Part shown: piece after piece, positions 1-10,296 of the stretch
How the letters are laid out: every line of letters starts with the position of its first letter
Numbering within the stretch: the stretch's first letter is position 1
Source: Candidatus Gemmiger stercoripullorum
GTDB lineage: Bacteria > Bacillota > Clostridia > Oscillospirales > Ruminococcaceae
Reading direction: 5' to 3'
DNA: 64,000 nucleotides
Assembly (NCBI GenBank): GCA_019119365.1
Contig: DWXD01000044.1
Span: 1-64,000, forward strand
Translations under genes and position numbers: made by a program
Notes under the pieces: generated by a model
Database searches by the model: none
Seen by the model: the letters and a program-made list of their open reading frames with translations, nothing else
What the model was told of the DNA's origin: nothing

Positions 1-149
1 TGGGCCGCATGCACGGCGACGCCCAGTTCGCCGGCTCCTCCAGCGTGCCCGCCCACGTTGAGATGATGGGCCTGATCGGCGCCGGCAACAACCCGATGGT
101 CGGCATGACCGTCGCCTGCGCCGTCGCCGCCTCCCAGGTCGCGGACTGA
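1..149 (+). CDS. C-terminal fragment of a GGGtGRT-type protein (tentative)
   Basis: Open frame from position 3, GRMHGDAQFAGSSSVPAHVEMMGLIGAGNNPMVGMTVACAVAASQVAD, stop at 147-149; family assignment from memory of the conserved C-terminus. Confidence 0.4.
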   Translation, partial: GRMHGDAQFAGSSSVPAHVEMMGLIGAGNNPMVGMTVACAVAASQVAD

Positions 150-183
150 ACCCCGCCTGCGCGTGAGCGCATAACGACAAAAT

Positions 184-238
184 AAAAAGTGCTGTACGGA
201 CCCTTGGCATCCCGCCGCTGTCCGTACAGCACTTTTTT
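184..238. terminator. Bidirectional Rho-independent terminator
   Basis: AAAAAGTGCTGTACGGAC...GTCCGTACAGCACTTTTTT perfect long stem with A and T tracts, between convergent genes. Confidence 0.9.
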
Positions 239-260
239 ATTGCTTTTGCCCGCGCCGGTT

Positions 261-1325
261 TTATTCCGCCGTTTCGATAAAGCCGCCGCCGAAGACGAAG
301 CCGCCGCGGTAGAACACGGCGCTCTGCCCGGGGGCGGGGGCGCGGACCGGCTCGGGGAAGGCGGCTTCCCACACGCCGTCCGCCAGCGGCTGCACGCGGC
401 AGGGCGCGGGGGCGGCGGCGCTGCGCACCTTGACGCGGTAGTCGCCCGCGGCCAGCGGCGCGCCGTCCGGCGTCACCACGCCGGTCACGGTCAGGCGGGC
501 GGCGTACTCGCCGCCGCTTTCGGCCAGCTGGATGTCGCCGTTCGGCAAAATCGCCTTGACGAACAGCGGCCGCCCGGCCGCAATGCCCAGCCCCTTGCGC
601 TGGCCCACCGTGTAGTGGTCCACCCCGGCGTGGGGGCCCAGGTCCTCGCCGTCGGGGCCCAGGAACCGCCCGCTCTGCGGCTGGTGGCCGCGCGCGCGGA
701 TGAACGCCGCATAGTCGCCGTCCGGGATAAAGCAGATCTCCATCGAGTCGGGCGCTTCGGCGCAGGCGAGCCCGATGTCCCGCGCAATGTCGCGCACATC
801 GTCCTTTTCAAATTCCCCCAGCGGCAGCACCAGCCGCTGCAGGATGTCCTGCCCCAGGCGGTACAGCATATAGCTCTGGTCGCGCGCGGTGCTCTCGGCC
901 GTGCACAGGCGGCACTGGCCGTCGTCGCACAGCACAACGCGCGCATAGTGCCCGGTCGCGATGGACGGGCAGCCCAGCTCGTCGGCTTTCTGCGCCAGCA
1001 GCCGGAACTTGACGGCCGGGTTGCACAAAATGCAGGGGTTGGGCGTGCGCCCGGCGCAGTAGCTCTCGCAGAACGGTGTGACGACCTCGCGCTCGAACGC
1101 CTCGGCGGCGTCGATCACATGCACCGGCACGCCCAGCGCGGCCCCGGCGTCCTTCGCCGCCTCAACGGCGGCGTCGTGCGCGGGCGAAAAGCGGATGACC
1201 GCCCCCTGCACGGCAAAGCCCTGCTCCTGCAAAATGCGCACGGCGACGCTGGAATCCACCCCGCCGCTCATGCCCACAAGGATCTTGTCCTGCTTTTCAA
1301 ATGTGTTGAAACCGATCGCGTCCAT
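261..1325 (-). CDS. mnmA: tRNA-specific 2-thiouridylase MnmA
   Basis: KILVGMSGGVDSSVAVRILQEQG PP-loop, NPCILCNPAVKF, TVGQRKGLGI; start taken at ATG 1325 (ORF extends to 1352). Confidence 0.93.
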   Translation of the reverse strand: MDAIGFNTFEKQDKILVGMSGGVDSSVAVRILQEQGFAVQGAVIRFSPAHDAAVEAAKDAGAALGVPVHVIDAAEAFEREVVTPFCESYCAGRTPNPCILCNPAVKFRLLAQKADELGCPSIATGHYARVVLCDDGQCRLCTAESTARDQSYMLYRLGQDILQRLVLPLGEFEKDDVRDIARDIGLACAEAPDSMEICFIPDGDYAAFIRARGHQPQSGRFLGPDGEDLGPHAGVDHYTVGQRKGLGIAAGRPLFVKAILPNGDIQLAESGGEYAARLTVTGVVTPDGAPLAAGDYRVKVRSAAAPAPCRVQPLADGVWEAAFPEPVRAPAPGQSAVFYRGGFVFGGGFIETAE

Positions 1326-1358
1326 GGAAAAACCTCCCCGGTAAAATGACATGACATT

Positions 1359-2611
1359 TCAGCAAAGCGGCGACAGCACGCGCAGCACGCCGTCCACAAG
1401 GAACCGCCCGAACCCCACGCGCACATTGCCGCCCAGCCGCATCTCGCGGCATTGGGCCTGTGTGGCCAGGAAATCCGCGCGCAGGTCGGCCAGCAGCGAG
1501 GCTTTGTAGAACAGGGCGTTGTTCTCAAAATGCAGGAACAGGCTGCGGTAATCAAGGTTGACCGTGCCCACCGTGCCGACGGCATCGTCGATGATGCAGC
1601 CCTTGGCGTGCACAAACCCCGGCGTGTACTCGTAAATTTTCACCCCGGCGGCCAGCAGCAGCGGGTAAAAGCTCTGCGACATGCGGAAGATGAGCTTTTT
1701 GTCCGGCACGCCCGGCATCAGGATGCGCACGTCGACGCCGCGGCGCGCCGCGCGCACGAACGCCTCCTGCAGCGAGTTGCCCAGCATCAGGTACGGCGTG
1801 AAAAACCACGCCGTGCGCTCCGCCTGGGACAAAAGCTCGATATACAGCTCGTTGCTGGCGGCCTGGCGGCGCAGCGGCGAATCATAGTAAGAGAGGACAT
1901 ACCCGTCCGGCTGCGCCGGGGCGGGGCAGGCCGGGGCGGCGGGCTGCGGCTGCGGGTCGCCGGAAAAGGCGTTCCAGAACTCGGTGAACATCCGCGTATA
2001 GTTTTGGACAGCCGGGCCGCGCAGCTCCAGGCCAAAGTCCTTCCAGTGGCCGAACTTTTCCACGCGGTTGATATACTCATCGGCCAGGTTGATGCCGCCC
2101 GTGAAAGCGACCTCGCCGTCGACAATCATCATTTTGCGGTGGTCGCGGCAGTTGAGCGTGCCCTTCAAAAACAAAAACGGGTTGAACGCCGCGCAGCGGA
2201 TGCCCTGCTGCTGCAGCTGCCAGGTGTCGCCGCCGTTGTAGGTCGAAATGCTGCCAAGGTCGTCGTACAGAACGCGGACGTCGACGCCCGCGGCGGCGCG
2301 GGCGGAAAGTCCGCCCCGACCCTGTCCAGCTGCCTGCGCAGTTTGCGGGTCGTGCGTTTGTCGCCGAACAGCAGGTACAAAAACGCGCCCGGCAGCGGGA
2401 AGCTCAAAATCACGAGCAGCCACAGCATGTTGTAGGCGGTCTCGTCCGCTTTGATGACAAGGTACAAAACAAACAGCAACGCCAGCACCGAAAGGACAAA
2501 GTTGAGCAGCGCTGCCCACGGGGCCAGCCAGCGGGCCAACAGCAGCAGCCAGGCAAACTGGATGGCCACCGCCGGGACGGCCGCCAGCACCCGGATCACG
2601 ATCCTGCGCAT
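1359..2611 (-). pseudogene. Cardiolipin synthase, frameshifted with internal deletion
   Basis: N-terminal TM part MRRIVIRVLAAVPAVAIQF...LLFGDKRTTRKLRRQLDRVGADF lies in one frame (ORF 2165..2611); AAAGVDVRVLYDDLGS...HRKMMIVDGEVAFTGG...HAKGCIIDD PLD part lies in another (ORF 1359..2675). Confidence 0.85.
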
Positions 2612-2689
2612 CGCGTGCCCTCCTTAAATCATGGGATACGCCTCCATCATACCACATCCGGCGTGCCGCAGGCAAGGCGTTTTGCGCGC

Positions 2690-3499
2690 TCAGCCGCCGG
2701 CGCTTGTGTAGCGGCGCAGCGCGCGCCGCCAGACAAGGCGCTGCACCCCGAACGCCAGCACCGGGACGGCCAACCCCCAGGCGGTCAGCGCGGGCGGCAG
2801 CTTCCCGGCGGCGAACAGGGTCGGGAAATTGGTGATGACAAACACCGGCAGCACAAAGACGCCCAGCCGCCGTACCCAGTGGGGGTAGAGGTTCATCGGC
2901 GTGTTGTTGAAATCAAACACGGCCGAGGACAGCGCCTGCATGCCGTTGCCCGCAACGAACCAGAACGACAGCAGCTCCGGGATCAAAAACAGGCAGTAGG
3001 TCAAAAACAGCCCCGCCAGGCACAGCGCGGCAAACCCGGCCACGCTTGTAAACGTGACGGCCAGCCCCTCGCGCCGCCACCCCCAGGCGATCAGCGCCGC
3101 GCCGCAGGCGACGTCCGGGAGCGGCATGCCGAAATCCAGCTTGCGCAGCGTGACCAGAAACTGCGTGTTGACCGGCTTGGTCAGCAGCATGTCCAAGCTG
3201 CCGTCCCGCACGCTGAGCGGCAGCGCCCAGAAGTTGGGGTAGACGCCCATGTATACGCCGGTGACCAGGATATAGGTGCCGATGCACATCAGCATCTCGT
3301 TGGCGCTCAGGCCGTTGATGTCGGCCCCGGCGTTCAAAATCAGCACCGCATACATGAGCTTGATCAGCATATAGCCGCATCCAACGGCAATCCCGGCAAT
3401 AAAATTGATGCGGTATTCCATCTGCTCCATCAGCGAATACCGGGCGAACAGCGCCAGCAGGCCGAGATAATAGCGCAGGCGTTTGGCAATCGGTCCCAT
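2690..3499 (-). CDS. ABC-2 type permease (DUF990-like)
   Basis: Polytopic, LPLSVRDGSLDMLLTKPVNTQF motif region; clustered with second permease and ATPase. Confidence 0.8.
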   Translation of the reverse strand: MGPIAKRLRYYLGLLALFARYSLMEQMEYRINFIAGIAVGCGYMLIKLMYAVLILNAGADINGLSANEMLMCIGTYILVTGVYMGVYPNFWALPLSVRDGSLDMLLTKPVNTQFLVTLRKLDFGMPLPDVACGAALIAWGWRREGLAVTFTSVAGFAALCLAGLFLTYCLFLIPELLSFWFVAGNGMQALSSAVFDFNNTPMNLYPHWVRRLGVFVLPVFVITNFPTLFAAGKLPPALTAWGLAVPVLAFGVQRLVWRRALRRYTSAGG

Positions 3500-3512
3500 A
3501 CCGTTCCTCCCT

Positions 3513-4316
3513 TCAGCCGCCCACGGCGGCGTAGCGCCGCACGCCGCGCCGCCACAGCAATGTGTGCAGCCCCGTGAACACGGCGCACCAGCCCAGCTGC
3601 ATCAGCAGCCCGCAGCCGATGCCGCCCCAGCCCAGCCGCCCGCTGACGATGTTGACGCAGAACTGCGTCGTATAGCCGAACGGCAGCACGGCCGAGAGCA
3701 CGGCCGCCGCCGGGCCGAAGATGTCCAGCGGGAACACGCCGCCGCTCATCACCATAATGACGATGGAGATGGTGCCGAACAGCTGGTCGATCTCGGTCAG
3801 CCAGAAAGCCAGCAGCGCGATCGTGTAAAAAATCGAAAAGTAGAGCGCGAGGGCCAGCACCAGCGAGAGCGCATAGACAGCCAGCCGCAGCGGCGCGAAC
3901 GCCAGCCCGAACACGGCCGCAGCGCCCGCCAGCACCGCCGCCGTCACCGCCAGCAGCAGGGCGATGCCCGCCGCTTTGCCGCCCAGGAACTGGGCGAGGG
4001 TATAGCGGCCGTGGTCCATCGGCTTGACCAGGTAGCGGTTCAGTCCGCCGGTTTTGATGTCGGCCGCCACCTCGTTCTCAAACCCGGTGGCCACAATGCG
4101 CGCGGTCACGCCCGCCAGCAGCGTGTACAGCATCATCTGCTCATAGGTATAGCCGTTGGCTTCGGCCGCGCCCGCCGCATACAGCGCGTTCCACAAAAAG
4201 ACCTGCATGACGATGGGAAACAGGCAGCTGACCAGCCCGAGGAAAAAGTCGGCGCGGTAGACCATCGCTTTCTGCATCCCCATGCCGAAAACATAAAGAT
4301 ACCCCTTTGCTTTCAC
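3513..4316 (-). CDS. ABC-2 type permease
   Basis: Polytopic, ADIKTGGLNRYLVKPMDHGRYTLAQFLGGK; adjacent to DUF990-like permease. Confidence 0.8.
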   Translation of the reverse strand: MKAKGYLYVFGMGMQKAMVYRADFFLGLVSCLFPIVMQVFLWNALYAAGAAEANGYTYEQMMLYTLLAGVTARIVATGFENEVAADIKTGGLNRYLVKPMDHGRYTLAQFLGGKAAGIALLLAVTAAVLAGAAAVFGLAFAPLRLAVYALSLVLALALYFSIFYTIALLAFWLTEIDQLFGTISIVIMVMSGGVFPLDIFGPAAAVLSAVLPFGYTTQFCVNIVSGRLGWGGIGCGLLMQLGWCAVFTGLHTLLWRRGVRRYAAVGG

Positions 4317-5325
4317 GGCGCGCCCACCCCGGCTTTCTCATAAAACCAGGCGATCCCCTCTTCAAGCGGGATGTCCCGGACATCCAGGTCGACCACCGGC
4401 AGCGCGCCCAGCAGCTGCGGCAGGCAGCGCTCCAGCCCGTCGCGGTCCACCTCCAGCAGGGCGGTGTTGTGCCTGCATTTGCGCACGGCGCCAAAGCGCG
4501 CCAGCCCGGCGGGGTCAAGGTCGCGCTGCGCCTTGAGCGCAATGAGCTTTTTGTGCCCGAACACCTCGCTGACCTCGGCCAGCGGGCCGTCAAACACGAC
4601 GCTGCCGTGGTTGATGATGCTGCTGCGCGGGCACAGCGCTTCGATGTCGGCCGTATAGTGGCTGGTCAGCAAAAGCGTGGTGCGCGTCTGTTCGTTGTAA
4701 TATTTGAGAAATCGCGGATGCTGCGCTGGGACAGGATGTCCAGGCCGATCGTCGGCTCGTCCAGGTATAAAATGTCCGGGCGGTGCAGCAGCGCCGCAAT
4801 CAGCTCCATCTTCATGCGCTCGCCCAGCGAAAGCCGCCGCACCTGCACTTGCAGCAGCGCGCGCACGTCGAGCAGGCCGGTCAGCTCGTCCAGCGTGCGG
4901 CGGTAAGCGTCCTCGTCGATCTCATAGATGCGGCGGTTGAGCTCGAACGTGTCCAGCGCGGGCAGGTCGGGCCAGAGCTGGCTTTTCTGCCCCATGACAA
5001 TGGCGAACCGGCGCTGGTAGCCGCGGCGGCGCTCCCACGGGGTGTACCCGGCCACCGCGGCGCTGCCGGACGTCGGGTACAAAATGCCGGACAGCATCTT
5101 GAGCGTCGTCGTTTTGCCCGCGCCGTTGGGCCCCAGCAGGCCGACGGCCTCCCCTTTCTCCACCGTAAAGCTCACGCCGTTCACGGCGGTCTTGGTCTGT
5201 ATCTGGCGGTTGAACAGGTTGCGCAGCGAACCTTTGAACCCTTTCTCCTTGGTTGAATAAGTAAAGGTCTTGCACAGGTCCTGCACGGTGATGATGTCCA
5301 CGGGAAAATCCCCCTCCGGCGTCAA
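4313..5325 (-). pseudogene. ABC transporter ATP-binding protein with single-base frameshift
   Basis: ORF 4666..5325 carries Walker A GPNGAGKTTT, LSLGERMKMEL, LYLDEPTIGLD, then reads RDFSNITTNRRAPRFC*; +1 frame reads RDFLKYYNEQTRTTLLLTSHYTADIEALCPR (ORF 4313..4672). Confidence 0.85.
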
Positions 5326-5415
5326 AAATCATCGCGCCCGCCCCCCGGCGGGGCGGCGGCGCAGATGCATGGTAGCATAGAGGGGGAACCTTGTCAGCGC
5401 GGGCGCGGCCAAAAG

Positions 5416-5479
5416 AAAAAACAGCCCACACGCCCCGGGCGTTGCCCGCGCGGGCGGGTGGACTGTTCCGGCTTTTTTA
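5416..5479. terminator. Probable terminator hairpin between rnhA and the ABC operon
   Basis: AAAAAACAGCCCAC...GTGGACTGTTCCGGCTTTTTT imperfect inverted repeat. Confidence 0.5.
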
Positions 5480-5941
5480 CGCCTGCCGGCCGCCGTACTT
5501 TTTGCTCTGCTCAACGGCCAGGCGGTCGCAGCGCTCGTTTTCGGGGTGCCCGGCGTGGCCCTTGAGCCAGTGGTAGTGGATCTTGTGCTTTTCGCTCTCC
5601 TCCAGCAGCGGGGCCCACAGGTCGGGGTTCAAAGCGGGGGATTTGTCGGCCTTTTTCCAGCCGCGGGCGCGCCAGCTTTTGGCCCAGCCTTTTTCCAGGC
5701 CGTTGATGACGTACTGGCTGTCCGAATAAAGGTCGATGTCGCACGGCTCTTTCAGCTGGCGCAGCGCTTCCAGCAGGCCGGTCAGCTCCATGCGGTTGTT
5801 GGTGGTCGAAGCCTCGCCCCCGCTGATCTCTTTTTCAAAAACCTTGCCCGCCGCGCTGCGAAACCGCAGGATCGCGCCCCAGCCGCCCGGGCCGGGGTTG
5901 CCGCTGCACGCGCCGTCGGTATAGATCTCTACATGCTTCAT
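5477..5941 (-). CDS. rnhA: Ribonuclease HI
   Basis: [58 protein letters not shown]. Confidence 0.95.
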   Translation of the reverse strand: MKHVEIYTDGACSGNPGPGGWGAILRFRSAAGKVFEKEISGGEASTTNNRMELTGLLEALRQLKEPCDIDLYSDSQYVINGLEKGWAKSWRARGWKKADKSPALNPDLWAPLLEESEKHKIHYHWLKGHAGHPENERCDRLAVEQSKKYGGRQA

Positions 5942-5977
5942 TAGATCGGTCTCTCCCTGTCCATACTCTATAATAGT

Positions 5978-6006
5978 ATTATACCCGGTTTCGCCCGCGC
6001 TGGCAA
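5978..6006 (-). promoter_or_regulatory. Sigma-A-type promoter for rnhA
   Basis: Minus strand TTGCCA-N17-TATAAT. Confidence 0.7.
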
Positions 6007-6028
6007 GGCGCGCCGCGCGCCGGACGAT

Positions 6029-6057
6029 TTGACAAGACCCCGTACAGGAATTATAAT
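6029..6057 (+). promoter_or_regulatory. Sigma-A-type promoter for rnj, divergent from rnhA
   Basis: TTGACA-N17-TATAAT. Confidence 0.85.
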
Positions 6058-6274
6058 AAAACCAATTGCAAAGCTGTGTTTTTTGCGGGCCCGGTCGCAT
6101 CCGGTCGGATGGACCCATGCGCCCGAAAATGCCCTTGGCAACAACAGGCGGCCCGGCCGCGCTGTATACGATAACGCAAATCATGCCCCGCCCCAGGGCG
6201 GCGGCTCCCCCGGGTCCGGCGGACGGCGCTGCGCGTCCGCCGGCCGGGGCGTCAACTGTTCAGGAGGACAACGA

Positions 6275-8233
6275 ATGGAAGAATTGAACCAGAAAAAACC
6301 GGCCCAGCCCAAGCGCGCCCGCCAGGGCGGCCAGACCCGCCGCCCGCGCGCGGCCCATACCGCCGAAACCGAAACCAAAACCGCCAAACCGCCCCGCAGG
6401 CAGCCCGCCAGGGCGGCCGCGCCCAAGGCCCCGCGCGCGCCCAAAACGGGCGAAGCGCCCGCCGCCAACCGTCGCGCCGCCCGCCCGGCCCAGCCGCGGC
6501 TGCCGCAGGCGCCGCAAGCGCCGCGCCTGCCGCGCCGCCGCCAGAGCGCGCCGGTCTACACCGACCCGGCCGTGCCCATGCACATCTGCCCGCTGGGCGG
6601 CCTGGGCGAAGTGGGCAAAAATATCACGCTGTACGAATGCCAGGGCGACATGATCCTTGTCGACTGCGGCCTCGTCTTCCCGGACGAAGAGATGTTCGGC
6701 GTCGACCTCGTCATCCCCGACTTCACCTATGTGCTCGAAAATAAGGACCGCATCAAGGGCCTGTTCATCACCCACGGGCACGAGGACCACATCGGCGCGC
6801 TGCCCTACCTGCTCAAAAAGTTCAATGTGCCGATTTATACGGCCCGCCTGACCATCGGTCTGATCAAGAACAAGCTCGAGGAGCACGGCCTCGCTTCCAG
6901 CGCCGTCTTCCACGAGATCCGCCCGCGCCAGAAAGTCAAGCTCGGCTGCTTTACGGTCGAACCGATCCACGTCAACCACAGCATCCCGGACGCGCTCGCC
7001 TTCGCGATCGAGTGCCCGGCCGGCATCGTGCTGCACACCGGCGACTTCAAGATCGACTACACACCGCTTTCGGGCGACGCCGTCACCGACCTTTCCACCA
7101 TTGCCGAGTACGGCCGCCGCGGCGTGCTGGCGCTGCTGGCCGATTCCACCAACGCCGAGCGCCCCGGTTTCACCGCCACCGAGCAGACGGTGGCCGAAGG
7201 CGTGCGCAGCCTGTTTGCCCGCGCCAAAAACCGGCGCATCATTGTGGCGACCTTCGCCTCCAATATCTACCGCGTTCAGCAGATCATCGAGCTGGCCATG
7301 GAGAGCGGGCGCAAGGTGGCCGTCAGCGGCCGCAGCATGGTCTCCAACACCGAGATGGCCCGCGAGCTCGGCTACATCCGCGTGCCGGACAATGTCCTCA
7401 TCGACGTCGAGGAGGTCAACAAATACCCGCCCGAAAAGGTCGTGCTGATCACGACCGGCAGCCAGGGCGAACCGCTGTCTGCGCTGTCGCGCATGGCGCA
7501 GTCCAACCACCGCAACGTCAAGGTCGGCCCGTCCGACTTCATCATCATCTCGGCGCGGCCCATCCCCGGCAACGAAAAGACCGTGACCAAGGTCGTCAAC
7601 GGCCTGCTCAGCCTGGGGGCGGAGGTCATCTACGAGAACATGTACGATACCCACGTCTCCGGCCACGCCTGCCAGGAGGAGCAGAAGCTGATTTTGACGC
7701 TTGCCCACCCGCAGTATTTCCTGCCCGTGCACGGCGAGTTCAAGCAGCTCAAACGCCACGCCGAAACGGCCGAGCACCTGGGCTATATCCCGAAAAACAA
7801 CATCTATATCGCAGAAAACGGCCAGAACATCCGCGTCTCGCAGGATGGCCTCGTGCTGGAAGGCACGGTGCCCTCCGGCGCCGTGATGGTGGACGGCTAC
7901 GGCGTCGGTGATGTGGGCAACGTCGTTCTGCGCGACCGCCACCATCTTTCGGAGGACGGCATCGTCATCGTCACGGTGGCGGTGGACGGCCGCACCGGGC
8001 AGGTCGTGTCGGGCCCGGAGATCGTCAGCCGCGGCTTTGTGTATGTGCGCGAGAGCGAGGAACTGCTGGACGGCGCGCGCACCCAGGTGGAGATGGCGCT
8101 CGACCGTTCCCTGGCCGAAAACCTGCACGACTGGGCCAGCGTCAAGGCCCGCGTGCGGGAGGCGCTCTCGGGCTATATCTACCGCCGTACCAAGCGCAGC
8201 CCCATGATCCTGCCGATCCTGCTGGAAGTCTGA
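6275..8233 (+). CDS. rnj: Ribonuclease J with basic Ala/Pro-rich N-terminal extension
   Basis: AGGAGG 5 nt upstream of ATG; GGLGEVGKN, THGHEDHIGALPYLL, HTGDFKID, LLADSTNAERPG, GHACQEEQKLIL. Confidence 0.92.
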   Translation: MEELNQKKPAQPKRARQGGQTRRPRAAHTAETETKTAKPPRRQPARAAAPKAPRAPKTGEAPAANRRAARPAQPRLPQAPQAPRLPRRRQSAPVYTDPAVPMHICPLGGLGEVGKNITLYECQGDMILVDCGLVFPDEEMFGVDLVIPDFTYVLENKDRIKGLFITHGHEDHIGALPYLLKKFNVPIYTARLTIGLIKNKLEEHGLASSAVFHEIRPRQKVKLGCFTVEPIHVNHSIPDALAFAIECPAGIVLHTGDFKIDYTPLSGDAVTDLSTIAEYGRRGVLALLADSTNAERPGFTATEQTVAEGVRSLFARAKNRRIIVATFASNIYRVQQIIELAMESGRKVAVSGRSMVSNTEMARELGYIRVPDNVLIDVEEVNKYPPEKVVLITTGSQGEPLSALSRMAQSNHRNVKVGPSDFIIISARPIPGNEKTVTKVVNGLLSLGAEVIYENMYDTHVSGHACQEEQKLILTLAHPQYFLPVHGEFKQLKRHAETAEHLGYIPKNNIYIAENGQNIRVSQDGLVLEGTVPSGAVMVDGYGVGDVGNVVLRDRHHLSEDGIVIVTVAVDGRTGQVVSGPEIVSRGFVYVRESEELLDGARTQVEMALDRSLAENLHDWASVKARVREALSGYIYRRTKRSPMILPILLEV

Positions 8234-8283
8234 ATCTGCCGCCGCGGCCTGCCCGGCGCGCTGCGCAAGGATGGTAAAAAACC

Positions 8284-10260
8284 ATGAAACATAGAATATG
8301 CCCGGACCCTGTGGTCCTTTATGTGCTGCTGGCCGCGGCCTGCCTGGGGCTGGCCGTGCCGGTGGCGGTGCTGGATGCGCGCTGGCTGATCCTGCCGGCG
8401 GCGCTGCTCGTTCTTGCCGCCGTGCTGCTGGCGTTCCACATCCGCCGCCTGCGGCGCTTTGTGGCCGTCAACCTGGGCGGGCGCAGCTTTGCGGGCAGCA
8501 AGATGCAGGTCAGCCTGGCCGCGCTGCCGGTGCCGCTCATGCTGCTCAGCGACGGGGTCGTGATCTGGTACAACGACCAGTTCCGCGACCAGGTCCTCGG
8601 CGGCGAGGACGCCGTGCGCCCGCTGGCCGCCAGCTGCCTGGAAGGCTTCGACCTTGCGGTCTGCGCGCGCCCCCACGGCCAGGACCTTGCCGCCAACGGC
8701 TTCCGCTTCACCGGCTATGCCAGCCCGGTGCCCGGCGGCGCGGGCGGGGCGCTGGTCTACCTCATCAACAACACTTTCTATAAGGACACGCTGGACGAGT
8801 ACACGGCCAGCCGCCCGGCCTACCTCAACATCGTCATCGACAGCTACGACGAGCTGTTCACCGATATGAAGGACTCCGAGCAGGCGCACGAGCTGGAAGC
8901 CATCAACCGCCTGCTGGAAGAATACTTCAGCACAACGACCGGCTTTTTGCGCAAAGTCTCGAACAACCGCTACATTGCGGTGATCGAGGAGCGCGACCTG
9001 CACCCGATGATCGAAGGCCGGTTTGAGATCCTCGACAAAGTCCGCGCGCTGCTGCCCAGCGGCATGCTCACGCTGTCCATCGGCGTCGGCCACGGCGGCA
9101 AAACGCTGGCCGAATGCCAGGAAATGGCCCGCCAGAGCATCGACATCGCGCTCGGCCGCGGCGGCGACCAGGCCGCCGTCAAGACCGCTGACGGCTTTGA
9201 GTTCTACGGCGGCGTCTCCCACGGGGTGGAAAAGCGCAGCCATGTGCGCAGCCGCATCATCGCCAACGCCCTGGCCGACCAGATCCGCCAGAGCGACAGC
9301 GTCATCATCATGGGCCACCGCATGTCCGACCTCGACGCCGTCGGCTCGGCCATCGGCGTGCTGCGCATGTGCAAAATGTGCGACGTGCCGGCGGTCATCG
9401 CCGTGCAGCAGGGCGCAACGCTGGCCGGGGCGCTCATCGACACCTTCATTGACGCGGGCGAAAGCCACAACTTCATCGAACCGCGCGAGACGCTCAGCCT
9501 CATCACGCCGGACACGCTGCTGATCGTCGTCGATACCTACCAGAAATATCTGCTGGAAAGCCGCGAGATCTACGAAAAGTGCAAGCGGGTCGTCGTGATC
9601 GACCACCACCGCATGGCGGTCGGCCACATCGACAACCCGGTGCTGCTCTACCACGAACCCTACGCCTCCTCGGCCAGCGAGCTTGTGTGCGAGCTGCTGC
9701 AGTTCATGCCCAGCGCCGACAACATCACCCCGCTGGAAGCGCAGGCCCTGCTGGCCGGCATCATGCTGGACACGCGCAGCTTTGCGCTGCATGTGGGTGT
9801 GCGCACGTTTGAGGCCGCCGCCTGGCTGCGCAGCCGCGGCGCCAAAACCGCCGAGACCAAGCTGCTGTTCAACACCAGCAAGGAAGAGTACGAGGCGCGC
9901 GCCGCCATCGTCGAAAGCGCTTACATCTACAAGGGCTGCGCCATCGCGCTCTCGCAGGAGCTCCCGCCCGAAATGTCGGTCGTGCTGCCCATGGCCGCCA
10001 ACGACCTGCTCACCATCAACGGCGTGGACGCCAGCGTCGTCGCCGTGGCCAAAAACGGCGGCGTCAACATCAGCGCCCGCAGCATGGGCGCGCTCAACGT
10101 CCAGGTCATTCTGGAGGGGCTGGGCGGCGGCGGCCACCTGACCATGGCCGGGGCCCAGCTCAAGGACTGCACGCTCAAGGAGGCCGAGAGCCGCATCCGC
10201 GCCGAAATCGACCGCTACCGCGAGGCCCAGAGCGCCGAAAAAGCGGCCGCCCTGGTCTGA
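8284..10260 (+). CDS. gdpP: GdpP/YybT-like cyclic-di-AMP phosphodiesterase
   Basis: N-terminal TMs, degenerate GGDEF-like region, DHH domain IIMGHRMSDLDAVGSAIG, VVVIDHHRM, DHHA1 GGGGHLTMAGAQL. Confidence 0.92.
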   Translation: MKHRICPDPVVLYVLLAAACLGLAVPVAVLDARWLILPAALLVLAAVLLAFHIRRLRRFVAVNLGGRSFAGSKMQVSLAALPVPLMLLSDGVVIWYNDQFRDQVLGGEDAVRPLAASCLEGFDLAVCARPHGQDLAANGFRFTGYASPVPGGAGGALVYLINNTFYKDTLDEYTASRPAYLNIVIDSYDELFTDMKDSEQAHELEAINRLLEEYFSTTTGFLRKVSNNRYIAVIEERDLHPMIEGRFEILDKVRALLPSGMLTLSIGVGHGGKTLAECQEMARQSIDIALGRGGDQAAVKTADGFEFYGGVSHGVEKRSHVRSRIIANALADQIRQSDSVIIMGHRMSDLDAVGSAIGVLRMCKMCDVPAVIAVQQGATLAGALIDTFIDAGESHNFIEPRETLSLITPDTLLIVVDTYQKYLLESREIYEKCKRVVVIDHHRMAVGHIDNPVLLYHEPYASSASELVCELLQFMPSADNITPLEAQALLAGIMLDTRSFALHVGVRTFEAAAWLRSRGAKTAETKLLFNTSKEEYEARAAIVESAYIYKGCAIALSQELPPEMSVVLPMAANDLLTINGVDASVVAVAKNGGVNISARSMGALNVQVILEGLGGGGHLTMAGAQLKDCTLKEAESRIRAEIDRYREAQSAEKAAALV

Positions 10261-10296
10261 CAGCGTTCCAAACAACGACAATACGAGGTAACTGCC

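Noticed and set aside
189-1349. 386-aa plus-strand ORF over mnmA
   Set aside because: Antisense shadow of mnmA; also starts inside the terminator hairpin.
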